From NCBI GenBank assembly GCA_038093975.1, contig JBBPTG010000030.1, positions 1 through 64,000 on the forward strand: a stretch of DNA of 64,000 bases. The letters run 5' to 3'. Source of the DNA: Chalciporus piperatus. Lineage: Eukaryota; Basidiomycota; Agaricomycetes; Boletales; Boletaceae. The position numbers were made by a program, and so were the translations under genes. The notes beneath the pieces are model-generated. The model did not search any database, was not told the origin of the DNA, and worked only from the letters and a program-made list of their open reading frames with translations. Positions 11,287 to 22,338 of the stretch are shown piece after piece; the stretch's first letter is position 1, and each line of letters begins with the position of its first letter.

Positions 11287-12758
11287 ATGTCTTTCCTAGC
11301 TGCCTCTTTGGTTGTGTTATCCGTCCTCCAACAGGCGTTCTCACTCCAGGCGAGAACGGAGGATCGCGTCGCGGCTGCTTGGTACACGGGCTGGCATGCT
11401 ACGGAAGGGTTCCCACTCTCCGATGTCAGCTGGGACAAGTACAACACGCTCATCTACTCATTCGCGTGAGTTGATTATCGTTCAAGTCAGTCATGGGAAG
11501 AAGCTGACCATCTCTGGACAGTATCACAACCCCAAGCGTCAACAGTCTCTCCTTGGATGGATCAGATCCACCGCTCCTCCCTGAATTCGTTCAGGAAGCA
11601 CACGCACACGTACGTTTCTGGTCCTGAAGATCATTCCCCTAAAACCTTTGCTGAGTCGTAATCATTAGGGTGTTGCTGCACACATTGCTATCGGGGGTTG
11701 GGGTGGCGGCCTCTGGTTCTCATCCGATGTAGCAACCCCAGAGAACCGCACTGCCTTCGTGGAGACCGTTGCAAATTTCGCTGAACAATATGATATCGAT
11801 GGGATCAATTTCGAGTATGGCTGCAACTTCCCGCTCACTGACAAACCTCTAAATGCACGTTCATTAGCTGGGAATATCCTAACAACCAGGGAATAGGTTG
11901 CAACACGATCAGCGTGAACGACACCCAGAATTTCCTCTACTTCCTCCAAGAGCTTCGTCAGAACCCTGTTGGTGCTAGATTGACTCTATCTGCCGCTACT
12001 GCAATCACACCTTTCCGTGACGCCTCTGGAAATCCTTCCTCTAATGTGACCGGCTTTGCTGAGGTTTTCGACTACATCGCTATCATGGACTACGATGTTT
12101 GGGGATCATGGTCATCTGCCGTCGGACCAAACGCTCCCCTCAACGACACCTGCGCTCCTCCTGCTGATCAAGATGGTTCTGCTGTCTTTGCCGTCAAACA
12201 ATGGACTGCTGCCGGAATGCCAGTCAACAAGATCGTGCTTGGTGTACCTGCTTATGGACACTCGTTCAGCGTCTCTCCCACCGACGCGTTCGTCGGTGGT
12301 TCGAAGACTGAATTGGTTGCATACCCGAAATTCAATGCTTCGAATCAGCCTCTCGGGGATGCGTGGGATAACACTAGTAACGTTGATGCTTGCGGTGTTT
12401 ATCAAAGACCTGGTGGAACCTTTACCTTGTGGGGCCTCGTCGATGGTGGGTTCCTGACCGAGGAAACCCTCCCTGCCCCAGGTATTTACTACCGCTATGA
12501 CACTTGCAGTCAAACCGTAAGTGCATCCGAGACTCGACATATGTCGTGCATTTCACTGAGTGAATCGTCTTTCAGCCGTATGTCTACAACGAGACTTCAC
12601 AAGTCATGGTCTCCTTCGACAACGCCCAGTCGTTTGCTGTCAAGGGGAACTATATCAGGGAGACTGGTCTTAGAGGGTTTGCGATGTGGGAAGCTGGAGG
12701 CGACTACTATGATGTTCTCCTCGACTCGATCAGGCTTACCGCTGGATTTGATTTTTGA
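11287..12758 (+). CDS. Secreted GH18 (class V) chitinase
   Basis: Five exons (11287-11465, 11522-11609, 11669-11814, 11868-12516, 12576-12758) join in frame. The N-terminus (MSFLAASLVVLSVLQQAFSL) is a signal peptide. The TIM-barrel signatures are present: IAIGGWGGG for strand 3, then DIDGINFDWE around residues 131-140, in which the last Glu is the catalytic acid and an intron splits the Asp codon. MDYDVWGSW and GVPAYGHSF follow, and GFAMWEAGGDY lies near the end. There is no carbohydrate-binding module. By family it cleaves beta-1,4 bonds in chitin outside the cell or in the wall, for wall remodelling or feeding on other fungi or arthropods. A broken copy lies 0.5 kb upstream and a lipase 0.1 kb downstream on the same strand. 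Confidence 0.94.
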
Positions 12759-12879
12759 TGTCACGCTACCCCAGATCGGGTGTCTAAACAGAGATGATCG
12801 TAATAAAGAATCGGATCATCTTGACACTCGTCCATTTGCATCGCCGGCCTCGAACTCGAGCATACACTGTGTACTTGCC

Positions 12880-14527
12880 ATGTCGGTGGACGAATTCGTC
12901 AAAGTCGTTGAAACGACGGCAACGACGGCAACGACAACTGTGACTGCGGCGGCGGGGTGGCCGTGGCCGTGGCCGCGCTTTCCCCGCACAGACGACCCCT
13001 CTGTCGGCGTTGATCCAACAACTTATGACAATCTCGCTCGGTATGCCAAGTATGCATCTGGTGCATACCAGTTGCTGTGTCCTCGTCCAATGGGGAATAC
13101 CCTCGTAGTTCAGGTTTGTACAAGCCCGAAGTTGCAGATACACATTCATCACCCCCTCGAATCCCCGAGGTTGCGGTTCTGACACTACAATCACCAGTTC
13201 CAGGACCTCGTCACCTCAACGAAAGGGTTCATCGCAAGGGACGACAAGCGGAATGAGCTGATCGTCGCGTTTAGGGGTACGACAGACATCACGAGTATCC
13301 TCGTCGGTGCGTATCCAACTCGCTGGCTCGGGCTTGATACATTCGTTAATCGATTCTCCTGGGATGCTGGTCACAGACGCATCGATCATACTCACACCAT
13401 TGCAGGGCCCGGGTCTCCCTCCTCTGGATCCATCACTGGTCACACGATCGGTTGAACCGCGCGTTCATGTCGGATTCCTGATCTCGTACAACAGCGTCGC
13501 ACAATCAGTTCTAGACAGGCTTGAACATCAATTGGAAGAATATCCGTCCTATAATGTTGTTGTTTGTGGTACTTGAGACTTTCCTTTATGTGTTGGCTGT
13601 CCCAGTGAACGAACTTGGTGGGAACTAGGTCATTCATTGGGGGTAAGTTGTTCGTATCCGTTCCGATTCTGTTGGCACGTTTCATAACATGGACAGGGAG
13701 CGACCGCAAGCATAGCTTCCGTTGCATTTACCCATACATTCCCTGGAAGATCTGTGACTCTATGCACCTTCGGTGGGTCTTGACAATTCTTGTAAAGGTG
13801 TACTTCAAGTTTTATGGTTTGAATCGCGATCACGAGAATATTAGGCCAACCCCGAACCGGAAACGCCTCTTTTGCAGAGCTCGTAGAACGCTCCATTAGC
13901 GTCGATAACATTTATCGTTGTAAGCTCTCGAATCCAATCTTATGTTTCCCAGCATCCACACTAACACTAAATTATTAGGTGTGCATTTGATCGGTGCGCT
14001 GCATGTTCCTCGCCCTTCTAGCGTCGGTCTGATCCGTTGAACCTTGTCCTCAGATGGCGTACCAACGATGATTCCAACACTGCTTAGATATCAGCATTTG
14101 TATACCACATCTCTCCCTAGCTTGTCTCGTCTGACTCCCTGTTTTAATAGTGCCACGGAATATTGGGAATTTACTGAACTAGGTAGGGGCTCTTGTTTCA
14201 TTCCCGGAGGGCTCTGGCACCGGATGTCCATTCCACCGCGCAAATGACGATCGCTGCTGCATAACGGTATTGAGCCATTTTTGCCAGGACCACCCAAGAA
14301 TGTAAAGCGCCTCGAGGGCGGCGAAAACCCAGATGGTAGTGCTAGCATCCGTAAGTTCATTGTGTTCACCTTCCCACCATACTGAAGGAAGACGTCTTGG
14401 GTATAGCGTCTACTGGAGTAAATCCAGCACATTGGGTCTACTTCCGACAACGTGAGTCGTCCTAACGTGTCTTGATACGTTAGGGGATCTTATGTGTCCG
14501 CTTGCATTATTGACTCCGGAGATATAG
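12880..14527 (+). CDS. Class 3 (alpha/beta-hydrolase) lipase
   Basis: Twelve exons can be joined in one frame (315 codons): 12880-13113, 13198-13306, 13377-13568, 13629-13642, 13697-13772, 13845-13919, 13979-13993, 14054-14099, 14151-14182, 14288-14350, 14407-14451 and 14484-14527. Family signatures appear in order: YAKYASGAYQ, IVAFRGT (oxyanion region), VVCGHSLGG with the nucleophile Ser, IDGVPTMIP with the likely acid Asp, ATEYWEF, and STGVNPAHWVYF with the catalytic His. Two exons are only 14 and 15 nt, and the first of them encodes most of the nucleophile elbow. No signal peptide is seen at this ATG; a further 5' exon may exist. The last exon is the weakest call. It hydrolyses triglycerides or other esters by family. 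The full triad argues that it works. Confidence 0.8.
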
Positions 14528-14963
14528 CAATCGCATCGGACCCAACTGTGTGCATTTGACTAAGTTGCGCGGCGGTGAGGAATAGATGACGTCCATGCTC
14601 TTAAATCCCACGATGTATACATCTCGCCGTCTTCTACCTATGGTTCATTTCTGCTCCACCAAGCATCGGGCAGCCCGAGTGTTGATGCGCGAAGACGAAG
14701 TGAGTACGTACCGCAAGTTCGCGCTGTCCGGGTTTTGAGAAAGGCAATCCTATGCCGCATAAATCCCATTGAAAGTGTACGCGAGTAACCAGTACTATTC
14801 GATACAAATCTACTAAACATTGTTCTATGTGCTACTGGATCTCCATGAACTGCCGAGCAACGACTGGTCAATATAATAATGTACATCAAGTGCAGTCAAA
14901 GTTGGAGAAGTTGCCGTGAACTTGATTTGTGTGTAATCTGACATATCAGCGGATCTGAGGTAT

Positions 14964-15854
14964 TCAAGCGATGCCTGACCCAGAACTTGAACCGCTCCCC
15001 TCGGCATACTGCCAAAATTCCTCGCTGTCCTCCCATTGGGAGAGGAACGAGCGAGGTGCCTTTAAACCAGCGATCGTCAAACTAGGCCCCGTGCCCTCGA
15101 CAACATGATGAGATTCCCTGCGTTCTCTCTCGCTCTGATTCCATTTCCGAATTTCCTCTAGATGGGCGTCCCCTGTACCCGCGACCTGCAAAACGAGTAC
15201 CCTCAACCTCCCGCCCTCGATGATGGGTTGAAGAATCTCCTTGATGGCATCTAAACCGCCTGGGAACCCTTGATTGTAGAGCACCGCCAGGTGAGTGAGC
15301 TGGGCAAACCCTAATAGTCGAGAAACGCTGTCAAAGGTGACTGAGGGTGTGAGGTGTATCCTCAGGTGGGAAACAACGGGGGATATGATCGCAGTGTCGA
15401 GCCCGTCGCGACATGCGAGTGAAAGGAGGTGTTGTTCTTTTGCGGCGATGGGGAGATATCTGAGTGGAGTGTTTTCTGCGGCCTCTGGAAGCGGTGGTCG
15501 GCCGTGAACGCAGTGGGCGTAGGAAGGAGTGGAGAAGCCACATGCTAGACTGATGACGCCAGTGCATCTCGATAAGACGATTTCTATGTTGGAAATGGGT
15601 CCGAGAGCGGTGATGCACAACTTTTTTACGGTTCGTTGAGCGAAATCGTCTCGTTTGCTGTCCAGAGTGGATATGAAAGCTGCGAGCACCCGTGATGATT
15701 GTAGACGGACGGTGTGATAGAGGACTGGCTCCACATGCTTGTGTACCCAGGATGAAACGAGGGAGAGAGCGAGCGCAGTGGGTTGGTGTACAGCGGCAAA
15801 TGAGATGATGGACAGCACGAGTTCTGGTGGCAAGGCAGCGAACGGAGAAGACAT
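14964..15854 (-). CDS. F-box-like protein
   Basis: A single 296-codon exon starting at ATG 15852-15854. The N-terminus, SPFAALPPELVLSIISFA, is a typical agaricomycete F-box-like start, followed by VSSWVHKHVEPVLYHTV. The rest has leucine-rich, repeat-like spacing (LTHLAVLY, LRVLVLQVA) but no clear repeat family. The open frame reaches further upstream only by a non-ATG codon. F-box proteins bring substrates to SCF ubiquitin ligases, but in mushrooms this family is large and mostly uncharacterised. The substrate is unknown. The C-terminus is low-complexity (Gly-Ser). Confidence 0.7.
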   Translation of the reverse strand: MSSPFAALPPELVLSIISFAAVHQPTALALSLVSSWVHKHVEPVLYHTVRLQSSRVLAAFISTLDSKRDDFAQRTVKKLCITALGPISNIEIVLSRCTGVISLACGFSTPSYAHCVHGRPPLPEAAENTPLRYLPIAAKEQHLLSLACRDGLDTAIISPVVSHLRIHLTPSVTFDSVSRLLGFAQLTHLAVLYNQGFPGGLDAIKEILQPIIEGGRLRVLVLQVAGTGDAHLEEIRKWNQSERERRESHHVVEGTGPSLTIAGLKAPRSFLSQWEDSEEFWQYAEGSGSSSGSGIA

Positions 15855-17892
15855 GTCGCAAAGACAGTGCGATGGGACTGATTGGAAACCATGGCTCAAG
15901 TACTCACCTGCTTTTATGCGTACTTACGAAAGAAAGCAGATAAGTTCATTTCTGTTGGAAATGGGGTTGCTCCACTCTGCCCGGAGGACGTTTGATGTCA
16001 CATCTTGGTCCTGTCTCGAGGAAGGGTCCCCGAAACGGGAGTGCGTCGAATTGCTACTTATTAGTGTCAGTGTGTCGTTCATCACGCCAACTGTGGCGCA
16101 TCCTGTGGAGAGTCTTTGTTCGCGAAGTCGACAGGGAGGGTGAATGATGTCATATCAGGCCATAAATAACAGTGTGTGCTCATGAGATACTCACGAGTAT
16201 GTAACTAATTAGCACCCTTCCAAGTGGCCCACTTCATATACAGATTAGCTGTTCCCTGCGTGCAAGCTTCGAATGGGGTGCAAAAATCGTCATCTGCATA
16301 ACTGACGGCGTGACAAGTGGACGTCTGGACTCCCAGGACCATCGTTGTCAGAGCCACTCATTCGGAGCATTGTTGCCAACACAACACAATGCTCGTTTTT
16401 CATAACGTTGCAAAACCGCTGCTGATTACTTCTGCCACTGCAAGATCATCACTATAGTGCACGTCACACCGTCATGGTAATAATCGCTACGTCAGGAACG
16501 TCGAGGACTATCGATACGAACGCTGTTAACGTTCCAACATCCCCCATTTCCGCATATACATTGACACAGGGGACTGGCGCACATACGATGATTTTGATTT
16601 TGATTTAGAATGCGATCATCGGTCCGACTGCAAACCGGCTGTCGGGTTCGACTCATCCCAGTGTCAGCGGAAGCATGGCATAGAACAAGACTTTGGTGGG
16701 CCTTACAGTACTGTTTCGTGGTTCCCGCGCATGCTCTTCAGCTTGATGCGCATCGCCCGAATTAATCAAGGTTTCGTCCACCAAGCGGAGAGTGCTGACC
16801 CGAGCAATGTATGTGTCGTATAAATAGCAAAGACAACCCTTTCAGCTGCTGCGAAATGTTTCATCGCTTCGCAAGAGGAAGCAGTCGAATTCTCCGAATT
16901 GGTCAGGGTGAATACTCTATCAAGACGTGCAGCCTACTAAATGTAATTATAAGTATATAAAAAAAGGGAGCGTGCATCGTAACGAAGATACATACAACCG
17001 TACGGCTGCCGTCATCGTGATTTGGAGTCGGAAGATTCGGTCGACTCGGCCAATAATGCTTCATCGGCCACAGAGTACTGGGAAGCAGATGTCGTCTCAC
17101 GACTCCGACCCATTGCTTGAGTGATGGCTTTATTGCGAGTAAACATTGTTTGTACGACGAATCCGCCAATGGCCTACATTTATCACCAGCTCAGCGCGGG
17201 TGAACCACGATGGACGATAAGAACTCACCAGCACCGTCGCCCCCAAAAGAATCCTTTCTTTCCATCGTTCGTTACCTGCAGCCTGGTCAAAATGTGGACG
17301 TCGCGCTGGTCTGGGTCTAAACCGTGCAGGATCCGTAGGTCGCTCGCGACTAGTCAATGCGTCCCCGGTTATGGCACTCTTGCCCCGCATGGTGTCGTAC
17401 GCTTTGGATATGGACTGAAACCGTGCCTGAGCGACCTCCGGAGGATACGTTCGAGCGATCGGAGAGTCTGGGTGGTAAATGCGGACAAGGTCATAGTCTA
17501 TCCCAGGTTTGCTTTAGTTGTTCACTGGACGCGGAACACGCAGTGTGACTGACATCTCTCTTTTATTTGTTGCTGAGTCGCGGATCGGGGTAGGTGGAAG
17601 ACTTGGTGGGGGTGTGGATTTGAATGGGTGGGATATGGGTAAGGGTTGGAACTTCCGGACGCATACCTGCAGGACCAGCGCGGATACAAGATGTTTCGCG
17701 GTCGAGTTGATTGAGTGAGAATGGACGAACACGACATTTATGTAGAGCACTCAGCCCCGAGCGAGTGAGTAGACTAGTAGTTGCCAAAAAGAGAAATACA
17801 CGCTCAAATACAAGAAACACATAAACTAGCCAAAACTCGGTTGTTACAATTCCAAGGCTATTCGATGGACATTTGCAGCTACCCGAGCCGCA
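15855..17892. other. Two-kilobase stretch without a recognised gene
   Basis: Only short, overlapping frames on both strands, without motifs or matching splice borders. It contains a small GATTTT-type run near 16592. It separates the F-box gene from the 3' end of the first Smr gene and probably holds the F-box gene's promoter. Confidence 0.6.
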
Positions 17893-18989
17893 TTATGCCA
17901 TGTCGAGTTGTATATCTCTCAACCATACAACCAGAACGCCAGCATTGCGGGGATCGACCTCTACATCCCATCGTTGCCTATACAGTGTCACCGTCTCGTC
18001 AACAGCACGGGGAATAAGCGGGGAAACACTCACGACTTGAATGCATGTTTGATAGCAGGCTTAAGCTTGGAGACACCACCCTCAGAGTGTTTCCCTTTCC
18101 CTACAAAAAGTCATTTGCTCGTATTCGAAATACCGACGAATGTCGAAGCCTCGTACCAACAATCAAACGAACTTTGTGCTTTCCTTGTACCTCAGCATCT
18201 TGGATCGCCATTCTAGCGTACTCAATGGCTTCGACGACCTTCAAGCCGTGCAGATCCACCGAATTAGCCGGAAGCCTTGTCTACGACCAGTTAATCCACG
18301 CATGGAGCCACCTTTCAAGTAAAAGTGGTGACAAACCCCTGGATGGTTATTATCTGAAAAGACGGTTGGTAAAAACACTAAAACAAGTTCGGTATCAGAC
18401 CATACCTTGGTATATCCATTCGCTAGCTTCGGCGTTTAGCACGTCGATGATTTGTCGTTGAGACTTGATGAGCTGTTCATAGTTGCCGGTGTGGTAGACG
18501 TCTCCCCGCCTTTCTGCCCGTTCTTTCTTCACCAGATACTTCTCCTCAAGGCGGACGAGGCGCCTCGCTTCTGCTCGGGCTGTTTCGTAGTCGCGCCGAT
18601 TGTATATAGGCAGGAAGTCACGCTGACGAAAGGGGATAAGAAATGAAGACGCGGCATGAGGTATACTCACTGAGAGCCTTTGTGTTCGTGACACATCGTA
18701 ATTGAGTGTAGGTTGTCTGTAACTACTACGATGATGGCACCAACCTTGTGCTCACGGAAGGAGACTGTTGGTGGCTTGACGCGACGTGAGGGCCAGAGTA
18801 GCTTTGGTAACGTTGTGAATGGTCTTGCAATGGACGACGCTCTCGAGAAGCGTCCGAATAAGGTTGAGGAAGACCCGGGCTTGCTGAGTTATCATCCCCG
18901 CCACGAAAGAATTGTCCAATGACTCCGATTATCAGAGCACCGACAGTCAAGAGGGCTCCGCCAGCGAGGAGAACTTTTGGCAGAGACAT
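17893..18989 (-). CDS. DUF1771-Smr domain protein with N-terminal membrane anchor
   Basis: Seven exons join in frame to 260 codons: 18766-18989, 18671-18716, 18406-18622, 18337-18353, 18157-18280, 18034-18100 and 17893-17977. The N-terminus (LLAGGALLTVGALIIGVIG) is a single membrane span, then a disordered linker. DUF1771 follows (YNRRDYETARAEARRL to LNAEASEWIY), and then the Smr domain with VDLHGLKVVEAI, VRLIVGKGKHSEGGV and LKPAI. Smr domains bind or cut nucleic acids, and the LDxHG-like and GxGxH motifs are conserved here. The donor of the first intron is weak (GTCTCC) but gives the only in-phase join. Two exons (217 and 67 nt) have the same length as in the next gene, a clear paralog. Membrane tethering is unusual and absent from the neighbour. 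Confidence 0.85.
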
Positions 18990-19293
18990 CGCGGCGAATC
19001 AAGCTGGTACGGTGAGGAATGAAACATCAAGAAACGAGATGCTGTAGAGGTGAGATTATATGCTGTGCCTGCCTTTTCATTACAGCATTCTCGGATTGGG
19101 TACGTGGGAAGCATCCAAAGTGAGCGGATATAGAAGGGGATACTTCTGTGGGCATGTCAATTCAGGGCTAAAGGATACCTCTCTGGGACCTCATTCAGGG
19201 ACAGTCAGGGGGATGGCGGGTATAAAGGTGATCCTTGCTTGTAACTTGTACAACACTTCCACCACAAGTATCGTAAAAGTCCAACTATTGGCC

Positions 19294-20368
19294 CTAACGC
19301 AGGCGCGCAACCAGTACCCCTGCATTGTGTGGGTCAATCTCGGTGGATATATTGTGCCTATAAAACGTGGTGAGCATCGCAGAAGATCCCTCACATCGGA
19401 GTGTCCCTTACTTCTTCATCAGATCCTCAATTGCAGGCTTTATCTTAGCGACGTGATTATCAGAGTGCAACCCCTTCCCTAATAATCATCATTTCAGCCT
19501 GAATGGTATCAGCAAGACCTGACACGAAATGAAACTTACCAACAATGAGCCGAATTTCAACGTCCCCTCGCTGTCGAGCCTCTTGAAGGGCATTCTCGGA
19601 GTAGGAAATTGCCTCTTTAACGTATAGGCCGTGAAGATCGACTTCGCCGGGCTTGCTGTCCTGTCATGTAACAAGTTTAATAAGAAGCTAGAGGGAGCAA
19701 GCCTTGGTATCGTACCATGTTATTCTCTGGGTATCGAAAAGAAGCAGATTAACAAGAGCGCGAAAAGCAGATTTGGAGAGGGATGATGCTTACGACTGAA
19801 TATCCAAGTACTGGCTTCAGCATTCAACTTTTCCATTGTACGCTCGTGCTCTTTCCCCTGCCCTGAGAGTTCCTTGGCGCGAGCGCCGTCACCCCGACTG
19901 TAGGCTTCATGGCTTTCTTGGAAGCACCGCGCCATCAAGTCACCTTGCTCGTTGGCTTTGGCACGAAGGGATGTGTAATGTTCATCATGCTGGTTGATTT
20001 GGTTTTGATCCTAGGGAAGAGGATCGTACTCTGGAAGGCATGAGGAGATTTGGAGAAATACCTCATGTCGTCCGGAGTCATGGTGTGGCTCATAGTGGGC
20101 CGGAGGTGTGGGCTTCGACGACTGCTCCTGAGTTCGAGCGTGTCAGTAGCATTCATGGTTCTCCAAACGAATAATAAGTACGGTACAACTTGGCAGAGAT
20201 ACTTACTTGGCGACGATGCTCCGGGCGGGCGCTTGCTGGGGTTGGTTGCTGTTGCTGTGGCCGCTCTACCTGGGGTTTTTGGTGCTCGGGCGATGGCTGC
20301 TCGTCAGTTGATGAACCACCACATAAGACCTTCACTAAAGCGAGGAGGATATCCATCAAACCAGACAT
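19294..20368 (-). CDS. DUF1771-Smr domain protein
   Basis: Seven exons join to 236 codons: 20207-20368, 20062-20127, 19794-20010, 19716-19726, 19540-19660, 19412-19478 and 19294-19357. The exon at 19716-19726 is only 11 nt. After a short Gln/Pro-rich N-terminus comes DUF1771 (YTSLRAKANEQGDLMARCF to LNAEASTWIF), then Smr with EVDLHGLYVKEAI, IRLIVGKGLHSDNHV and IKPAIEDLM, ending in EIDPHNAGVLVARL. This is the common fungal form of the protein, close in size to its relatives. By family it may act as a nucleic-acid-binding or endonuclease module, as in proteins linked to mRNA quality control. The substrate is unknown. It lies in tandem with the paralog at 17893-18989. Confidence 0.9.
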
Positions 20369-20671
20369 GATTGGAAGCTGGCGACTTGAGTCTCCACGAA
20401 GGGTGCCGGGTAGTGATGAAGAGCATTATGCCTTCCGAATTTGTGATAGTGGTCGCCGCCAACCGAATAGGACAAAACGTGTGCAAGCGGTTTTATACTA
20501 TTTCCCAAAAACACGATCGTGGTTGCATGAGCCTCGAAGCTCGAAAGAGTGCAGACTTGTTTGTTGATATCAGAAGTACAGGTAAACTAATTCATAGATA
20601 CGCATGTTTCAACCCAGCAACAAAGGTTGTTCGCCAGCACATTCCCTTGACCGCAACACCAGCTCTCGTGT

Positions 20672-21690
20672 TCAGATCTCCAACCCAACAAGAATATACG
20701 CAGGATTGACCTGGAAAGGAGGTTTAGCGACAACACTTCCTCCGACGTACATGAGTGAGTGCAAAAGATCGTGGAGTCCATCAAATGACTTTTCGAGAAC
20801 GATCACAAGTGCGGAACTTTGCAGGTGTTCATCGGCGAGCTCCAAGAGGGCGACGATACTGGACGAGATCGATAATAAGACCAACTGAATGCAAATTCAT
20901 CGGGATTTGACATTACCTTTCGCGAAGGCTGACAGCGGGGGCATTTTTCCCGTCGACGTAGAATGTCTTCGGTTTTCCGGGCAATTCGAGCATGACGCCG
21001 TCGAAGGAGGCCCCCATGTTCGGCGCGGAAACGACGACACTCTTAGCAAAAGGTAAAATGCTCAATCCGTCACGAGGAAAGATGTTCAAGAGAAGATCCA
21101 GAGCATCGTTTGGATGCTTGGTAATTATACCACTAGCACCACTTGCGTCGCTGTCGTCTGGTGTTAAAGGTGGGGTGGGGAGACCATAGGGAGATTGGGA
21201 TCTTCCAGGGATGTATCTTGGTGCCACGGTGGCGGGGAATCGTTTGGTGGCAAAAGGATTATTGGCTGGGATTGGTTTCTCAGGAGGCGAAGGTAAAAAT
21301 GATTCATAAGATTTGGAAAGGGTAGACGCCAGACCGCCTGTCACACAGCCTGACGACCCTCGGTCAGGAGGGCATTTTGCATTGGGGATGTCAAAAGCGC
21401 CACTATCAGAAATCAGTCAAGACAATTGATCGGAAAGCGTAGAACATACTCCGGGTCCGCCAGAGAACGTAGTAGAGTAATAGTACATGTTGTCGCTGCC
21501 CTGCATGTGGCAGACAGCAAGCACGCTCGGGGTGTTGTCGGAAGTGAAAGCCCCATCTCCAACGGCGTGACGGCCGTTGCTGGAATTAGAAAGCCGTAAG
21601 TCAATGATTGCATGGGTTGAGCAGGGTTACGAACGTGGGGCAAAGACTAAATCGTTGGTTCATAAAATTGGAGATTGATGTATTCGACAT
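20672..21690 (-). CDS. Ornithine decarboxylase antizyme, expressed by +1 ribosomal frameshifting
   Basis: Exons run 21635-21690, 21450-21579, 20917-21402 and 20672-20858. ORF1 (about 65 codons, MSNTSISNFMNQR to FSGGPGWRF) stops at TGA 21391-21393. Skipping one base there continues into ORF2, which has no early ATG of its own. ORF2 ends in the conserved antizyme core: RESIVALLELADEHL, SSALVIVLEKS, LLHSLMYVGG and AYILVGLEI. The product would be about 285 residues. Antizyme binds ODC, blocks it and sends it to the proteasome. High polyamines raise frameshifting, which closes the feedback loop. No choice of GT-AG border near 21402 puts ORF1 into the ORF2 frame. The exon 1 donor (GTTCGT) is weak, so the first residues are less certain. 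Confidence 0.87.
21385..21402 (-). promoter_or_regulatory. Antizyme +1 programmed frameshift site (TTT-TGA-C)
   Basis: On the minus strand the exon opens with TGG CGC TTT TGA C. Decoding must slip forward one base at TTT-TGA to reach GAC ATC CCC and the antizyme body. Many antizyme genes use TCC-TGA; here the codon before the stop is TTT. The site sits nine bases behind a splice acceptor. Confidence 0.75.
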
Positions 21691-22338
21691 GTTCTTCCAA
21701 CGTGATTGTAGCAGAGACCGGTGGTGTATAATGCTGTGGAGAATGAGTTTGGTCAGCTTCAACGAGGGAGAGAAATCGTTACTTTGTTGGAAGCGCTTTG
21801 AAGACCTGCAGTGGATGTGGTGCTGATGCAAGTCTGCCTTGTGTCGTCGCCGTTATTTATCATCCCATCCGATCGGAGGTGCGTCCCCGAAGACCGCAAT
21901 CTCGTCCATCTGCATGCAAGTACTGCACACAAAATTCAGTTTCACCCGTAGATAACCATCGACCCAACTCCGGAACACTCGAGTGTAACTTTACCCAACT
22001 TCTCGTTGGTATTGATGCTCAAGAAGGAGCGTACATGTAGTAACCGCTGTCAGGGGTCTTGACTGTGCTTTAGGGCAGGTAGTGGCTGTAGGAATACGGT
22101 CCGTCGAGATATCGACGAGCAGATAACCCGACAGCGGACTCGACATCGCCAACTCCAAGACTAGTGAGTATCTCATCGATCTCATCCTTACGGCCGACAG
22201 TGTGCTCTTGGTCGCTATCCCTGCAAAAATGGGACGCGTCTTGACTGTCTATTCGCTGGATGGCTGTCTGCCGCATCGGATGTGGTGTTACTCACAGATT
22301 CACTGACTTGCTGAACACAGTATCTTTTGGCAACAAAA
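21691..22338. other. Divergent intergenic region between antizyme and RPS2
   Basis: About 650 bases with no supported gene. It should hold both promoters and possibly a 5' UTR intron of the ribosomal protein gene, given pyrimidine-rich acceptor-like sequence near 22290-22325. No TATA box was clear. Confidence 0.5.
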
